64,000 bases of DNA. Origin: Celeribacter ethanolicus. Lineage in GTDB: Bacteria; Pseudomonadota; Alphaproteobacteria; Rhodobacterales; Rhodobacteraceae. Location: NCBI RefSeq assembly GCF_001550095.1, contig NZ_LRUC01000018.1, forward strand, positions 124,001-188,000. The letters are read 5' to 3'. Shown piece by piece: positions 53,500-62,190 of this stretch. The position numbers and the translations under genes were made by a program. The notes under the pieces are model-generated. The model was given only the letters and a program-made list of their open reading frames with translations, had not been told where the DNA came from and did no database searches. The stretch's first letter is position 1. Each line of letters begins with the position of its first letter.

Positions 53500-54069
53500 T
53501 TAGAGCGCCACACCGCCGAGCGCCAGTTCAAGCCGCGCAATCCGATCCGAAAGACCTTCCATATTGGGATGAATTTCTTCGATCTTATGCAGCACGGCGA
53601 GCGCCTGCGGCTCGTCGCCGGTTTCTTCGAGAATCAGCGACAGGCCCGAGAGCGCCCCGAAATGCCGTGGCTCGCGGCTGAGAACCTCGCCGATGTCCTG
53701 AAGCGCAGGGCCATAAAGCCCCGCCATGAAATAGGCCGTGGCGCGCGCGTTATAGGCTTCGGTAAACTCCGGGGCATGATCCACAAGCGCGGTCAGATGG
53801 CCGATGGCGCCCTGAACATCGCCCGCTTCCATCGCCAGGCGCCCACGCTCGAGCAGAAGATCCATGGCGTCGGAGCCGGAGCGCGACAGCTCAAGCGCAA
53901 TCTCCTGCTCAATCCGGGAGGCATCATAGGGATCGGCCTGCGACAGCTCACCAAACAGCGTGTCGAGCTTTGCTGCATCCGCGGCAAAAGCGCCCGCCCC
54001 CCCGATCCCGACCCCGAAAAAGAGCCAGAACGCAACGGCACATTTGAGAAACTGTCGTAATCTCTTCAT
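53500..54069 (-). CDS. Exported TPR-repeat protein
   Basis: A 189-residue protein with a signal sequence or anchor (about 5-30, AVAFWLFFGVGIGGAGAFA) and three to four tetratricopeptide repeats: LLLERGRLAMEAGDVQGAI, FTEAYNARATAYFMAGLY and FGALSGLSLILEETGDE in succession (each 34-residue spaced). Such proteins act as periplasmic scaffolds. Start ATG at 54069; its ribosome site is weak. Stands before the helicase gene on the same strand. Confidence 0.8.
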   Translation of the reverse strand: MKRLRQFLKCAVAFWLFFGVGIGGAGAFAADAAKLDTLFGELSQADPYDASRIEQEIALELSRSGSDAMDLLLERGRLAMEAGDVQGAIGHLTALVDHAPEFTEAYNARATAYFMAGLYGPALQDIGEVLSREPRHFGALSGLSLILEETGDEPQALAVLHKIEEIHPNMEGLSDRIARLELALGGVAL

Positions 54070-54156
54070 AACGATCTGGATTGTAGCTTTCTGGGCCCCA
54101 TGTTCATAGTCACAATGTGGCGACAGGGCGCGCCCCAGACAACCGGAGGAATACAT

Positions 54157-54444
54157 ATGAGCGATATCATCACCAAGGCCGTGGAAGCCCTGTCCGAGAA
54201 AATCGACGGCTTCACCGCCGGCGTTGCGAAATTCGTGATCGAGGGCGAAGGCGCCATCGTGGTCGACGCCGACGGCGTGCGCGCCGCCGATGATGCGGCC
54301 GATGTGACGCTGACAGCCGATCTCGAAACCTTTCAGGGTATGATGGAAGGCGACGTCAACCCGACCGCGGCTTTCATGCAGGGCAAACTGTCGATCGACG
54401 GCGACATGGGCCTTGCCATGCAGCTCGGCTCCGCGCTGTCGTGA
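54157..54444 (+). CDS. SCP2 sterol-transfer domain protein
   Basis: A 95-residue single-domain protein of the SCP2 family that binds lipids in a hydrophobic tunnel. Evidence: GVAKFVIEGEGAIVVDADGV near residue 20 (parts), MMEGDVNPTAAFMQGKLSIDGDMGLAMQL at the C-terminus (shortened to FMQGKLSIDGDMG). Strong ribosome site GGAGGA 6 bases before ATG. Its stop overlaps the GTG start of the following hydrolase gene, suggesting a coupled lipid-handling pair. Confidence 0.92.
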   Translation: MSDIITKAVEALSEKIDGFTAGVAKFVIEGEGAIVVDADGVRAADDAADVTLTADLETFQGMMEGDVNPTAAFMQGKLSIDGDMGLAMQLGSALS

Positions 54445-55397
54445 GCCACGAGCGCGCGCCCTATTATGCCGAACTGGCCGACGGGCCGGACCATGGCGAG
54501 GCCTATTGGCTGACCGCCTCGGATGGGGTGCGCATTCGTGTCGGGCTTTGGCCGCACGAGGGCGCGAAGGGCACGGTGTTCATCCTGCCCGGGCGCACCG
54601 AATGCGTCGAGAAATACGGGCGCGGCGCGGCGGATTTTGCCGCCCGCGGCTTTGCCAGCCTCGCCATCGACTGGCGCGGGCAAGGCATTGCCGAGCGTCT
54701 TTTGAAAGACCGCCGCATCGGCCATGTCGAGCATTTCGCCGATTACCAGAAAGACCTAGACGCGGTTATTGCACTCGTCGAAGATCTGGCCGGTGAGAAA
54801 GCCCTGCCGAAACCGTGGTTCCTCATCGGCCACTCCATGGGCGGAGCCATTGGCGTGCGCGCTCTGATCGAGGGCAGACCCTTCAAGGCCGCCGGGTTTT
54901 CCGCGCCGATGTGGGGCATCGGTCTCTCGCCGATCCAGAAACTTCTGGTGCGCTTCGTCTCGCCGGTGTTTCATGCCCTCGGCCTGCAAAACCTGCGCGC
55001 GCCGGGCACCAAGCCCGAGAGCTACATGGTCTGGCACGGGTTCAAGGACAACCTTCTGACCTCGGACCGCGACATGTTCGATTACATGACCCGGCAGGTG
55101 GTGGAAAAACCCGACCTCTCGTTGGGCGGGCCATCGTCGCATTGGGTCACCGAGGCCATTGCGGAAAACGACTGGGCCTTCGATCACCAGCTGCCCGACG
55201 TGCCGGTGCTCTGTTTTCTGGGTCTCGACGAAAAAATCGTCAATACCGGGGCCGTGCGCGATTTCGCGGCGCGCTGGCGCTCCTGCGAGTTGATCGAAGT
55301 GGCGGGCGGGCGGCACGAGATCCCGATGGAAAACCCGACGATCCGCAAACACTTCTACGACCATCTGGCCGCACTTTTTTCCGAGCAATGCACCTGA
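54441..55397 (+). CDS. Alpha/beta hydrolase, lysophospholipase (PldB-like)
   Basis: A 318-residue cytosolic hydrolase. Catalytic Ser in IGHSMGGAIGVRAL near residue 133, acid in FLGLDEKIVN near 260, His in AGGRHEIPMEN near 291. The oxyanion region LPGRTECVEKYG near 50 matches the lysophospholipase/monoacylglycerol lipase group. The start is a GTG overlapping the SCP2 stop (GTGA), so it is translationally coupled to the lipid-binding protein. Substrate probably a glycerolipid, by inference. Confidence 0.88.
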   Translation: MSHERAPYYAELADGPDHGEAYWLTASDGVRIRVGLWPHEGAKGTVFILPGRTECVEKYGRGAADFAARGFASLAIDWRGQGIAERLLKDRRIGHVEHFADYQKDLDAVIALVEDLAGEKALPKPWFLIGHSMGGAIGVRALIEGRPFKAAGFSAPMWGIGLSPIQKLLVRFVSPVFHALGLQNLRAPGTKPESYMVWHGFKDNLLTSDRDMFDYMTRQVVEKPDLSLGGPSSHWVTEAIAENDWAFDHQLPDVPVLCFLGLDEKIVNTGAVRDFAARWRSCELIEVAGGRHEIPMENPTIRKHFYDHLAALFSEQCT

Positions 55398-55479
55398 AAC
55401 GGATCAGAAACGCACCTGATCCTTTGCATCCGCCGCCGCGACGCCCTATCTGTTGAAAAACAACTTGAGGAGCGATGCG

Positions 55480-57300
55480 ATGCGGTTCACCTTCCCCCAG
55501 CCGGTTTTCGATCAGAACGCCCAGAGCGGCCATAACCAATTCGGGGATCTGCCGGACTGGGACCTCACCGATCTCTATCCCTCCACCGACGCCCCCGAGG
55601 TCAAACGCGATCTCGACTGGCTCGAGGAACATTGCGCCAGCTTTGCCGAGGATTACGAGAGCAAACTCGCGGGTCTCGACGGCGCGGGCATGTATGACTG
55701 CATCCTGCGCAATGAACGGATTTCGCAGGTCGCGGGCCGTCTCGGCTCTTTCGCCGGGCTGCTCTATTACCAGAACACCGTAGATGGCGAGCGGGCGAAA
55801 TTCCTCTCCGACATTCAGGACAAGATCACCAATTTCACCGCGCCTCTGGTGTTTTTCTCACTCGAAGTGAACCGCATTCCCGAGGACACGCTCGAAGAGA
55901 TGCTGAAACACGACGGGCTCGCCCGCTACCGGCCGATTTTCGAGCGGATGCGCAAGATGCGCCCCTATCAGCTCTCCGACGAGCTGGAGCGCTATGAGCA
56001 CGACATGTCGGTCGTCGGCGCCTCCGCGTGGAACAAACTGTTCGACGAAACCATTGCCGATCTGAAATTCGAGGTGAACGGCGAGACGCTCGGGATCGAA
56101 GCCGCGACCACGCTGATGACCGAACAGGACCGCTCCGTGCGCGAAGCGGCGGCGCGCGAGATTGGCAAGGTTCTGGGTCAGAACATCAAGATTTTCTCCC
56201 GAGTGCACAACACATTGGCCAAGATGGGCCAGGTCGAGGACAAATGGCGCGGCATGCCGACGCCGCAGACCGGACGGCACCTGTCGAACGATGTCGAACC
56301 GGAGGTGGTCGAGGCGCTGCGCAACGCGGTGGTCAAAGCCTATCCGAAGCTGTCGCACCGCTATTACGAGCTGAAACGTGGCTGGCTTGGGCTCGATAAA
56401 CTTCAGGTATGGGACCGCAACGCGCCCCTGCCGATGGAAGAAACCCGCACCGTCGGCTGGGACGAGGCGCGCAAGACCGTGATGGACGCCTATGCCGGGT
56501 TCGACCCGCGTATGGCCGAGATCGCCGAGCCGTTTTTCACCAAGGGCTGGATCGACGCGGGCGTCAAACCGGGCAAGGCTCCGGGCGCCTTCGCCCATCC
56601 GACCGTGACCGACGCGCATCCCTATGTGATGCTCAACTACCTCGGCAAACCGCGCGACGTGATGACGCTGGCGCATGAGCTGGGTCATGGCGTCCATCAG
56701 GTTCTGGCCGCAGGGCAAGGCGAATTGCTCGCCGATACGCCGCTGACGCTCGCGGAAACGGCCTCGGTGTTCGGCGAAATGCTGACCTTCCAGAAAATGC
56801 TCAAAGGCGCCAAAACCGACGCCGAGCGCAAGGTCATGCTCGCTGGCAAGGTCGAGGACATGATCAACACGGTCGTGCGCCAGATCGCGTTTTACGATTT
56901 CGAATGCAAGCTGCACGAGGCGCGCAAAGGCGGCGAGCTGACGCCGCAGGACATCAACAAAATCTGGATGTCGGTGCAGGGCGAATCCCTCGGCCCGGCC
57001 TTCGAATTCTTCCCGGACTACGAGGTCTACTGGTCCTACATCCCGCATTTCGTCCACTCGCCCTTCTACGTCTACGCCTATGCGTTCGGCGACGGTCTGG
57101 TGAATGCTTTGTATGCGGCCTATACCGAGCAACCCGAAGGCTTCCAGGACAAATATTTCGACATGCTCAAATCGGGCGGCTCGAAACATCACAAAGAACT
57201 GCTGAAACCCTTCGGCCTCGACGCCTCCGACCCGAAATTCTGGGACAAGGGCCTGTCGATGATCTCCGGCTTCATCGACGAATTGGAAGCGATGGAGTGA
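55480..57300 (+). CDS. pepF: M3 family oligoendopeptidase F (PepF)
   Basis: Cytosolic zinc oligopeptidase of 606 residues, normal for the PepF/M3B group. Zinc motif HELGHGVHQ near residue 398, with the third ligand Glu in ETASVFGEM near 425. N-terminal oligoendopeptidase domain begins FGDLPDWDLTDLYPS. Start ATG at 55480 follows GAGGAG 8 bases upstream. It probably degrades short peptides. Followed after 7 bases by an AT-rich HNH gene. Confidence 0.94.
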   Translation: MRFTFPQPVFDQNAQSGHNQFGDLPDWDLTDLYPSTDAPEVKRDLDWLEEHCASFAEDYESKLAGLDGAGMYDCILRNERISQVAGRLGSFAGLLYYQNTVDGERAKFLSDIQDKITNFTAPLVFFSLEVNRIPEDTLEEMLKHDGLARYRPIFERMRKMRPYQLSDELERYEHDMSVVGASAWNKLFDETIADLKFEVNGETLGIEAATTLMTEQDRSVREAAAREIGKVLGQNIKIFSRVHNTLAKMGQVEDKWRGMPTPQTGRHLSNDVEPEVVEALRNAVVKAYPKLSHRYYELKRGWLGLDKLQVWDRNAPLPMEETRTVGWDEARKTVMDAYAGFDPRMAEIAEPFFTKGWIDAGVKPGKAPGAFAHPTVTDAHPYVMLNYLGKPRDVMTLAHELGHGVHQVLAAGQGELLADTPLTLAETASVFGEMLTFQKMLKGAKTDAERKVMLAGKVEDMINTVVRQIAFYDFECKLHEARKGGELTPQDINKIWMSVQGESLGPAFEFFPDYEVYWSYIPHFVHSPFYVYAYAFGDGLVNALYAAYTEQPEGFQDKYFDMLKSGGSKHHKELLKPFGLDASDPKFWDKGLSMISGFIDELEAME

Positions 57301-57307
57301 GCTGGCA

Positions 57308-58117
57308 ATGTCAGAAGAGACACTCGAAACGCTAAGAAATGCGGCGATTAAACTCTGGCAAGAAAAAGAAACGCGTCCTGCATCGCTTAAAGAAAAAATT
57401 GAACGTGCTACGGTCTTTCTGGTTGTAAAACATGAACAAGATGAATTCGTCGTTCCTCTTGCTTGGGCTTGGGATGCACACAAACCAAACTGGCAGTCTG
57501 AAACAAAAAGCAGCAACACTACTTCTGTCACGAACAAGGTCAAGAAACTAGGATTGCAGGAGCTTCCAAAAAATTCTGTCGAACATCAGCACTGCTGGGA
57601 TCTGAGTTTGCAAGCCTTGCGTGAGCTAAAGTCTACAAAAGGATTTTCAAAGCGCGATGAACGTACACGGAGTCGAGTTCCTTCAGATAACAGATATTAT
57701 ATCCTTGAAGCTGAGAACATCGGAGCCTCTTCGTTCAGTCCAGAAGAACTCGCTAAGAACGCTGGAGCGGATGGTGCCGTCTCGCAGATCACAACAAACC
57801 GGTATGAAAGAAAACCTGCAAACAGACGTGCCTGTATTGCTCATCACCTAACGGATGATAACCGTATCCTCTGTGAAGTTTGCAAGATTGATTTTCAGGA
57901 GAGGTATGGAGAAATTGGTCGCGGCTACATTCATATCCATCACGTTCATCCACTTGGCAACAAGCAGTCTCCGAAGGACTTCGACCCAACGGTTCATTTG
58001 AAACCCCTTTGCCCGAACTGCCATGCCATGATCCATCGCCTGACGGATGTTGAAAATGGTATCGAAACGCTCCGCTCCATTATCGAAAAATCAAACGTCG
58101 GCCTTCAAGACGCATGA
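57308..58117 (+). CDS. HNH endonuclease domain protein (AT-rich, accessory)
   Basis: A 269-residue protein. The C-terminal HNH domain (about 188-250) has zinc Cys pairs CEVC and CPNC framing IHIHHVHPLGN, and ends LKPLCPNCHAMIH, the pattern of McrA-type restriction nucleases. The N-terminal 100 residues are unrecognised and charged. Base composition is much more AT-rich than neighbours, so it is probably horizontally acquired. Its ATG follows the pepF stop by 7 bases and its stop overlaps the GNAT start (ATGA). No methylase is adjacent; it could be a modification-dependent or defence nuclease. Confidence 0.75.
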   Translation: MSEETLETLRNAAIKLWQEKETRPASLKEKIERATVFLVVKHEQDEFVVPLAWAWDAHKPNWQSETKSSNTTSVTNKVKKLGLQELPKNSVEHQHCWDLSLQALRELKSTKGFSKRDERTRSRVPSDNRYYILEAENIGASSFSPEELAKNAGADGAVSQITTNRYERKPANRRACIAHHLTDDNRILCEVCKIDFQERYGEIGRGYIHIHHVHPLGNKQSPKDFDPTVHLKPLCPNCHAMIHRLTDVENGIETLRSIIEKSNVGLQDA

Positions 58118-58584
58118 CTGTTAGCATTTCCCCTCTGCCCCGCGAAGACCTGAACCGTCTCGCGGGGTTTTCTTTGCCACCCGATCAAGCGGGCTTTGCC
58201 GATCTGCCGTCCGTCACCCTGTCCACAGGCACGGCACGAGATGGTCATGTGATTATCTCCGAGAGCCAGCCGGTGGGCTTTTTCGCCATCGACCGGGATT
58301 ATTCGGATCATCACGATTTCGCCCCCAAAGGCGCCCTCGGATTACGTCAGTTCATGATTGATCACGCTGCGCAGGGCCAGGGCCATGCCTCCGCCGCCTG
58401 CCGGGCGCTGAAACCCTATCTGCAAGCGCAATACCCGGGGGCTGACACCTGTTACCTGACCGTGAATTGCCGCAATCCCAACGCGCGCCGCGCCTACCTC
58501 AAGGGAGGGTTCATCGACACCGGTGCGCTCTATCTCGACGGTGGCTTCGGGCCACAGCACGTCATGTGCCTGCCCCTCACCTGA
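58114..58584 (+). CDS. GNAT family N-acetyltransferase
   Basis: A 156-residue acetyltransferase fold. LGLRQFMIDHAAQGQGHASAAC near 75-95 holds the acetyl-CoA loop (QGQGHA), and YLTVNCRNPNARRAYLKGGFIDTG (core NPNARRAYLKGGF) is the conserved C-terminal GNAT segment. Start ATG overlaps the stop of the HNH gene. Its substrate is not predictable. GC content is back to the genome norm. Confidence 0.88.
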   Translation: MTVSISPLPREDLNRLAGFSLPPDQAGFADLPSVTLSTGTARDGHVIISESQPVGFFAIDRDYSDHHDFAPKGALGLRQFMIDHAAQGQGHASAACRALKPYLQAQYPGADTCYLTVNCRNPNARRAYLKGGFIDTGALYLDGGFGPQHVMCLPLT

Positions 58585-58854
58585 TCACTTCAACTGGCTG
58601 TCTTTCGAGCCGCGCCGGTTGATCCCGCCGCGCGGCTTATAGGCGCTGTCACGGTCGCGCTGACAGTCGATACAAAGCTTCACGCCGGGGATCGCCTTGC
58701 GCCGTGCTTCGGGGATTTCCTCACCACATTCGGCGCATTCCGTGAAACTCTCGCCCACCGGCGTGCGATGCTGTTTCATCCGGGCCAGTTCGTCGCTGAT
58801 CGAGGCCTCGATCTGTTCGCTCACCGCGCCGTCTTTCGCCCAGCCGCCTGCCAT
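58585..58854 (-). CDS. DksA/TraR-type C4 zinc finger protein
   Basis: An 89-residue protein with a coiled N-terminal part and a C4 zinc finger CAECGEEIPEARRKAIPGVKLCIDC (CxxC x17-18 CxxC; quoted by spacing). Much shorter than E. coli DksA (151 aa), lacking the long coiled coil; similar short forms exist in alphaproteobacteria. May modulate RNA polymerase. Its stop abuts the GNAT stop with no gap. Confidence 0.88.
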   Translation of the reverse strand: MAGGWAKDGAVSEQIEASISDELARMKQHRTPVGESFTECAECGEEIPEARRKAIPGVKLCIDCQRDRDSAYKPRGGINRRGSKDSQLK

Positions 58855-58909
58855 ATCCGTTCCTTTCCTGAACCGTCTCTCTCAAGTCTTTGCCCTGAGC
58901 GCCCGCCCG

Positions 58910-59389
58910 TCAAGCCCGCACCTTGCCTCGCATCACCCGCCATTCGTGCCAAACGAGCCACATCACCACGAGATCGAACCCGGTCAGGAACAAGAGCCCG
59001 GCGGAGTGTGTGTAGCTGTAGCGATAGAGCTGATAGAGGATGAACAGCGTCATCACGACGAGCGAGAGCGGATAGGCGACCGGCTTGCGTCGCAACAGCC
59101 CGGCGACCAGCACCACTTTGATCAACCCGTGGCTCATCAGATAGAAGGCGTAGAAACTCTGCGTCGCGCCGGTCATGCCCTGTGCCGCCGCCAGAAGATG
59201 GGTCGCCACGAAATCGCGCGGGTCCTCCAGAAGCTCTTCGCGGGTCAGAACATTGACCCAATGCAGCACGGTCTCTGTGCGAGCCAGATAAAACAGCGCC
59301 CCGCCCGCGATCTCGATCAACGCGTGCACCCCCTTTAGGATCACACTGATCTGAAAGGCATTCCGGAAATATGTCTCGCGCAGGGGCAT
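58910..59389 (-). CDS. DUF2127 membrane protein
   Basis: A 159-residue protein with four predicted membrane helices. Motifs ILKGVHALIEIAGGALFYL near residue 16, LAAAQGMTGATQSFYAFYLMSHGLIKV near 72 (partial: SFYAFYLMSHG) and PLSLVVMTLFILYQLYRYSYTHS near 105 match DUF2127. Start ATG at 59389. It is followed upstream by a DUF4389 gene 12 bases apart, so the two are likely cotranscribed. Confidence 0.85.
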   Translation of the reverse strand: MPLRETYFRNAFQISVILKGVHALIEIAGGALFYLARTETVLHWVNVLTREELLEDPRDFVATHLLAAAQGMTGATQSFYAFYLMSHGLIKVVLVAGLLRRKPVAYPLSLVVMTLFILYQLYRYSYTHSAGLLFLTGFDLVVMWLVWHEWRVMRGKVRA

Positions 59390-59400
59390 CGCCGCAGCTC

Positions 59401-59718
59401 TCAGTCGAGCTCCGTCCAGGGCCAGGGCTTCACCTCGCTGTCGCCGGTGATGTAGCGCGTTGCCTTGGCAAACCATATACCCACATCCGTGCCCGCATCC
59501 GCCACCCGATCATTGGGTTTCTTGCCGTTCATCAGCATGATGATCGCCTGAAGGATCGCCAGCACGCCGATGATCGTCGAAGCGAAGCTCATCATCACCC
59601 AGATGATGATCGAATAGAGGATTCGCGCGCCGATGTTCTCGGAAATCTCCTCGGGGCGCGCAGCCTTTTTGCCGCCCAGATCGGGCATCACGTGATCGAA
59701 TTCATGCGGGTCGGCCAT
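59401..59718 (-). CDS. DUF4389 membrane protein
   Basis: A 105-residue protein with one or two hydrophobic helices (about 33-65) in the DUF4389 pattern, ARILYSIIIWVMMSFASTIIG, and a charged C-terminal tail TGDSEVKPWPWTELD. Start ATG at 59718. Function unknown. Cotranscribed with the DUF2127 gene. Confidence 0.8.
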   Translation of the reverse strand: MADPHEFDHVMPDLGGKKAARPEEISENIGARILYSIIIWVMMSFASTIIGVLAILQAIIMLMNGKKPNDRVADAGTDVGIWFAKATRYITGDSEVKPWPWTELD

Positions 59719-59862
59719 GGGTGATTCCTTTGTTGTCCGGTGTCAGTTTATCCCGAACGTCCACCGACCAAAATCGTCCGTCTCTCCCCAAACTGACGTG
59801 GGGTTTCATTTGGGTGTTTTTTAAACACCGCCTAGGCTCGCCGCAAAACGGGAGGACTTTCA

Positions 59863-61032
59863 ATGCTCAAATGGATCGGACGGCTCATCGCCGTGGTGCT
59901 GGTGATCGCAGCCGTGGTATTTTTCAGCATCGGACCGGGGATCGTGGAAAAGGGCCAGAACGGCTATGTCGCCCATGCCCCCTACCCGATCTCACCCGAA
60001 GCACAGGCCCTGCACGACCGTCTCGTGATCGGCGATCTGCACGCCGACAGCCTGTTGTGGAACCGCAACCTTCTGGAACGCTCCGACCGGGGCCATGTGG
60101 ATTTCCCGCGCCTGCGCGAGGGCAATGTCGCGGTGCAGGTGTTCACCGCCGTGACCAAAAGCCCGGCGGGTCAGAATTACGAAGAAAACTCCGCAGAGGC
60201 GCGCGACAACATCACGCTGCTGAGCATTGTTGAGCTGTGGCCGGTGAAAAGCTGGTCCGATCTGACCGAGCGCGGGTTGTACATGGCCAAACGGATGCAG
60301 CGCTATGAGGACAAGGCCCCCGATCAGGTGCGCATCCTCCGGACCAAAGCCGATCTCGACGCGGTGCTGGCCGCCCGCGCTGCCGGACAACCGCTCACCG
60401 GGGCGCTTCTCGGCTCGGAAGGCGGGCATATCCTTGAGGGCGATCTGGCCAATCTCGACCGGCTTTACGCAGCGGGCTATCGCCTGATGGGGCTGACCCA
60501 TTTCTTCGACAATGCGCTTGGCGGCTCTCTGCATGGCGAGGACAACAGCGGGCTGACCGATTTCGGACGCGCGGTGGTCGAGGCCATGGTCGACAAGCAT
60601 ATGGTGATCGACCTTGCCCACGCCTCGCCGCGCATGGCACGCGAAGTGATCGCGATGACAGATCAGCCTCTGATCCTCTCGCACACCGGCATTCATTCCC
60701 ATTGCGAGGTGAAACGCAATTTCGAGGACGATCTGATGCGCGAGATCGCCGCGACCGGCGGTGTGATCGGCATCGGCTATTGGGAAGACGTGACCTGTGA
60801 CGCCTCCCCCGCCGGGGTTGCGAAAACGATCAAGGCCGCCATTGATCTGGTCGGTGCTGATCATGTGGCACTCGGCTCCGATTACGACGGCTCCGTCACG
60901 GTGGAATTCGACACCTCCGAACTTGCGGCTTTGACACAGGCGCTGATGGATGAGGGCCTGAGCGAAACGGAAATCGCCGGTGTCATGGGGGGCAATATGG
61001 TGCGGATGCTGGGCGAGGTGTTGCCGCAGTAA
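59863..61032 (+). CDS. Membrane-anchored M19 family (renal) dipeptidase
   Basis: A 389-residue zinc dipeptidase. A signal-anchor helix (about 7-26) places it in the periplasm. Zinc motif VIGDLHADSLLW near residue 55, LLGSEGGHIL near 185, DLAHASPRM near 250, and ILSHTGIHSHCEV near 270. Related enzymes cleave D-amino-acid dipeptides or beta-lactam-like bonds. Start ATG at 59863 with AGGACTTTCA upstream. Converges with the lipase gene 3 bases from its stop. Confidence 0.9.
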   Translation: MLKWIGRLIAVVLVIAAVVFFSIGPGIVEKGQNGYVAHAPYPISPEAQALHDRLVIGDLHADSLLWNRNLLERSDRGHVDFPRLREGNVAVQVFTAVTKSPAGQNYEENSAEARDNITLLSIVELWPVKSWSDLTERGLYMAKRMQRYEDKAPDQVRILRTKADLDAVLAARAAGQPLTGALLGSEGGHILEGDLANLDRLYAAGYRLMGLTHFFDNALGGSLHGEDNSGLTDFGRAVVEAMVDKHMVIDLAHASPRMAREVIAMTDQPLILSHTGIHSHCEVKRNFEDDLMREIAATGGVIGIGYWEDVTCDASPAGVAKTIKAAIDLVGADHVALGSDYDGSVTVEFDTSELAALTQALMDEGLSETEIAGVMGGNMVRMLGEVLPQ

Positions 61033-61035
61033 CCG

Positions 61036-61800
61036 TCAGTCGACGCCAATTCGCCAAAGCCGCCGCAGCGCCTCCGCCATGCTCAGGTCAGGCTCGAACG
61101 CGCCGCTGTCGAGAAACGCGCGCGTCTGCACGATGACGCGCGGGTTCTGCATCATGAACGTATGCGTGACCGGAAGCGTCAGATGCGCCGTCATGCCTTC
61201 GACCCTGGTGCTGTCGATCGACACCTTGCCGTCATCCACGCCCTCGACCACCGCCGAGAGCACCGGATTGAGCGACTGACTCCCCGCAATGACCCCAGTC
61301 TCAAACGGCACAGGCGGCAGAGTCCCCGGCAGGCCTTCGGTGCCCAGTTGTAACCCCGCGGGACCGTTGGCCGCTTGAAAGGCGGTGTATTCGCCGAACC
61401 TGTCGATGATCTCGGAGCCATGATTGGGCGCGCCAAGCATGACGACACGCCCCCACGTCAGCTCCGGGTGGTCCGCGGCGAAGCTGCGCAACAGGATCGC
61501 CCCCATGGAATGCGTCACCACATCGGGTGTGCTGTCCGGAGCACAGGCCTCGCGGGCGCTGCGCAACGCCGGATCGGCCAGAAGCGCCACCGGGGCCGCG
61601 CGCGAGGGGTAATCCTGATTGACGGTCTTGTACCCCGCCGCCTCAAGCGCATGCTCCATCACCAGCATAGAGGCATCCGTGCGCGCCAACCCGTGCAACA
61701 GGATGACGCAACGCGGCTTCGGTGCGTCCTGCGCCAACGCAGACTGGCTGACGGTCAAGGCGACGAACGTGCTGAAAACAAGGGCGGGAAAACGGGTCAT
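61036..61800 (-). CDS. Secreted alpha/beta hydrolase (lipase-like)
   Basis: A 254-residue exported hydrolase: signal peptide to about residue 24 (VSQSALA), oxyanion segment CVILLHGLARTDASM near 32, Ser in VTHSMGAILLRSF near 95, and a His near the C-terminus (LPVTHTFMM). Resembles PGAP1-type lipases. Start ATG at 61800 lacks a good ribosome site; a reading from 61974 has GGAGGAGC before ATG and is in frame, but passes through a terminator-like hairpin and would bury the signal peptide, so I reject it as the main start. Confidence 0.8.
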   Translation of the reverse strand: MTRFPALVFSTFVALTVSQSALAQDAPKPRCVILLHGLARTDASMLVMEHALEAAGYKTVNQDYPSRAAPVALLADPALRSAREACAPDSTPDVVTHSMGAILLRSFAADHPELTWGRVVMLGAPNHGSEIIDRFGEYTAFQAANGPAGLQLGTEGLPGTLPPVPFETGVIAGSQSLNPVLSAVVEGVDDGKVSIDSTRVEGMTAHLTLPVTHTFMMQNPRVIVQTRAFLDSGAFEPDLSMAEALRRLWRIGVD

Positions 61801-61867
61801 ATAAGAGATATGGCGATGCGCTAGCAAAGGCACAAGATCAGCCCCAAAGCCGACTTCCTCAAAACAA

Positions 61868-61891
61868 CACGGGCGCCCGACAAGGGCGCCC
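61868..61891 (-). terminator. Hairpin ending the small FNR-linked transcript
   Basis: Two GGGCGCCC arms (61871-61878, 61884-61891) with loop gacaa, followed on the minus strand by GTGTTGTTTT. The U-tract is imperfect. It would end a transcript of about 320 bases starting near 62191. Confidence 0.5.
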
Positions 61892-62110
61892 TTACCAATC
61901 GTACCTCCCAGAGGAACTCCCCCCTTGCGGGTCAGGATCGTCCGGGTGTTGGCCCTTTGAGCGAGGGGGCACATGCTCCTCCGTCTCGCTTCATCCGGGG
62001 TCTCAAAGCCTCAATCGGCAGCACCCTTTCAGATCCCTTGAACCGTCTTCCCCGGCCCTGCCCCCGAACATCCCTCCACGGATCCGAGAAACCCAAGCCG
62101 GAGGCGCCGG

Positions 62111-62164
62111 TTATTGCGGCGGATCCTCCTTGTTGTTAGAGCCAGAAGCGTGGAACATTCTCAT
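62111..62164 (-). CDS. Seventeen-residue small ORF under a putative FNR promoter
   Basis: ATG at 62164 with a very strong ribosome site AGGAGGAGAC, a 17-residue product MRMFHASGSNNKEDPPQ and a TAA stop at 62111-62113. It is hydrophilic and matches no family I know. The 5' leader would be about 27 bases. Either a functional micropeptide, a leader peptide for downstream RNA structure, or part of a dual-function sRNA. The remaining gap to 61800 shows no other gene I can support. Confidence 0.5.
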   Translation of the reverse strand: MRMFHASGSNNKEDPPQ

Positions 62165-62190
62165 GTCTCCTCCTTTTCTTGCCTTATCAA

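Noticed and set aside
61892-62110. SRP RNA, 6S RNA or tmRNA in the gap next to the FNR promoter.
   Set aside because: None of their conserved core sequences is visible; only the small ORF, ribosome sites and the hairpin are supported.
61957-62139. Plus-strand 60-codon reading frame opposite the small FNR transcript.
   Set aside because: Pro/Ser-rich, no ribosome site, and it is the reverse of the supported transcript.
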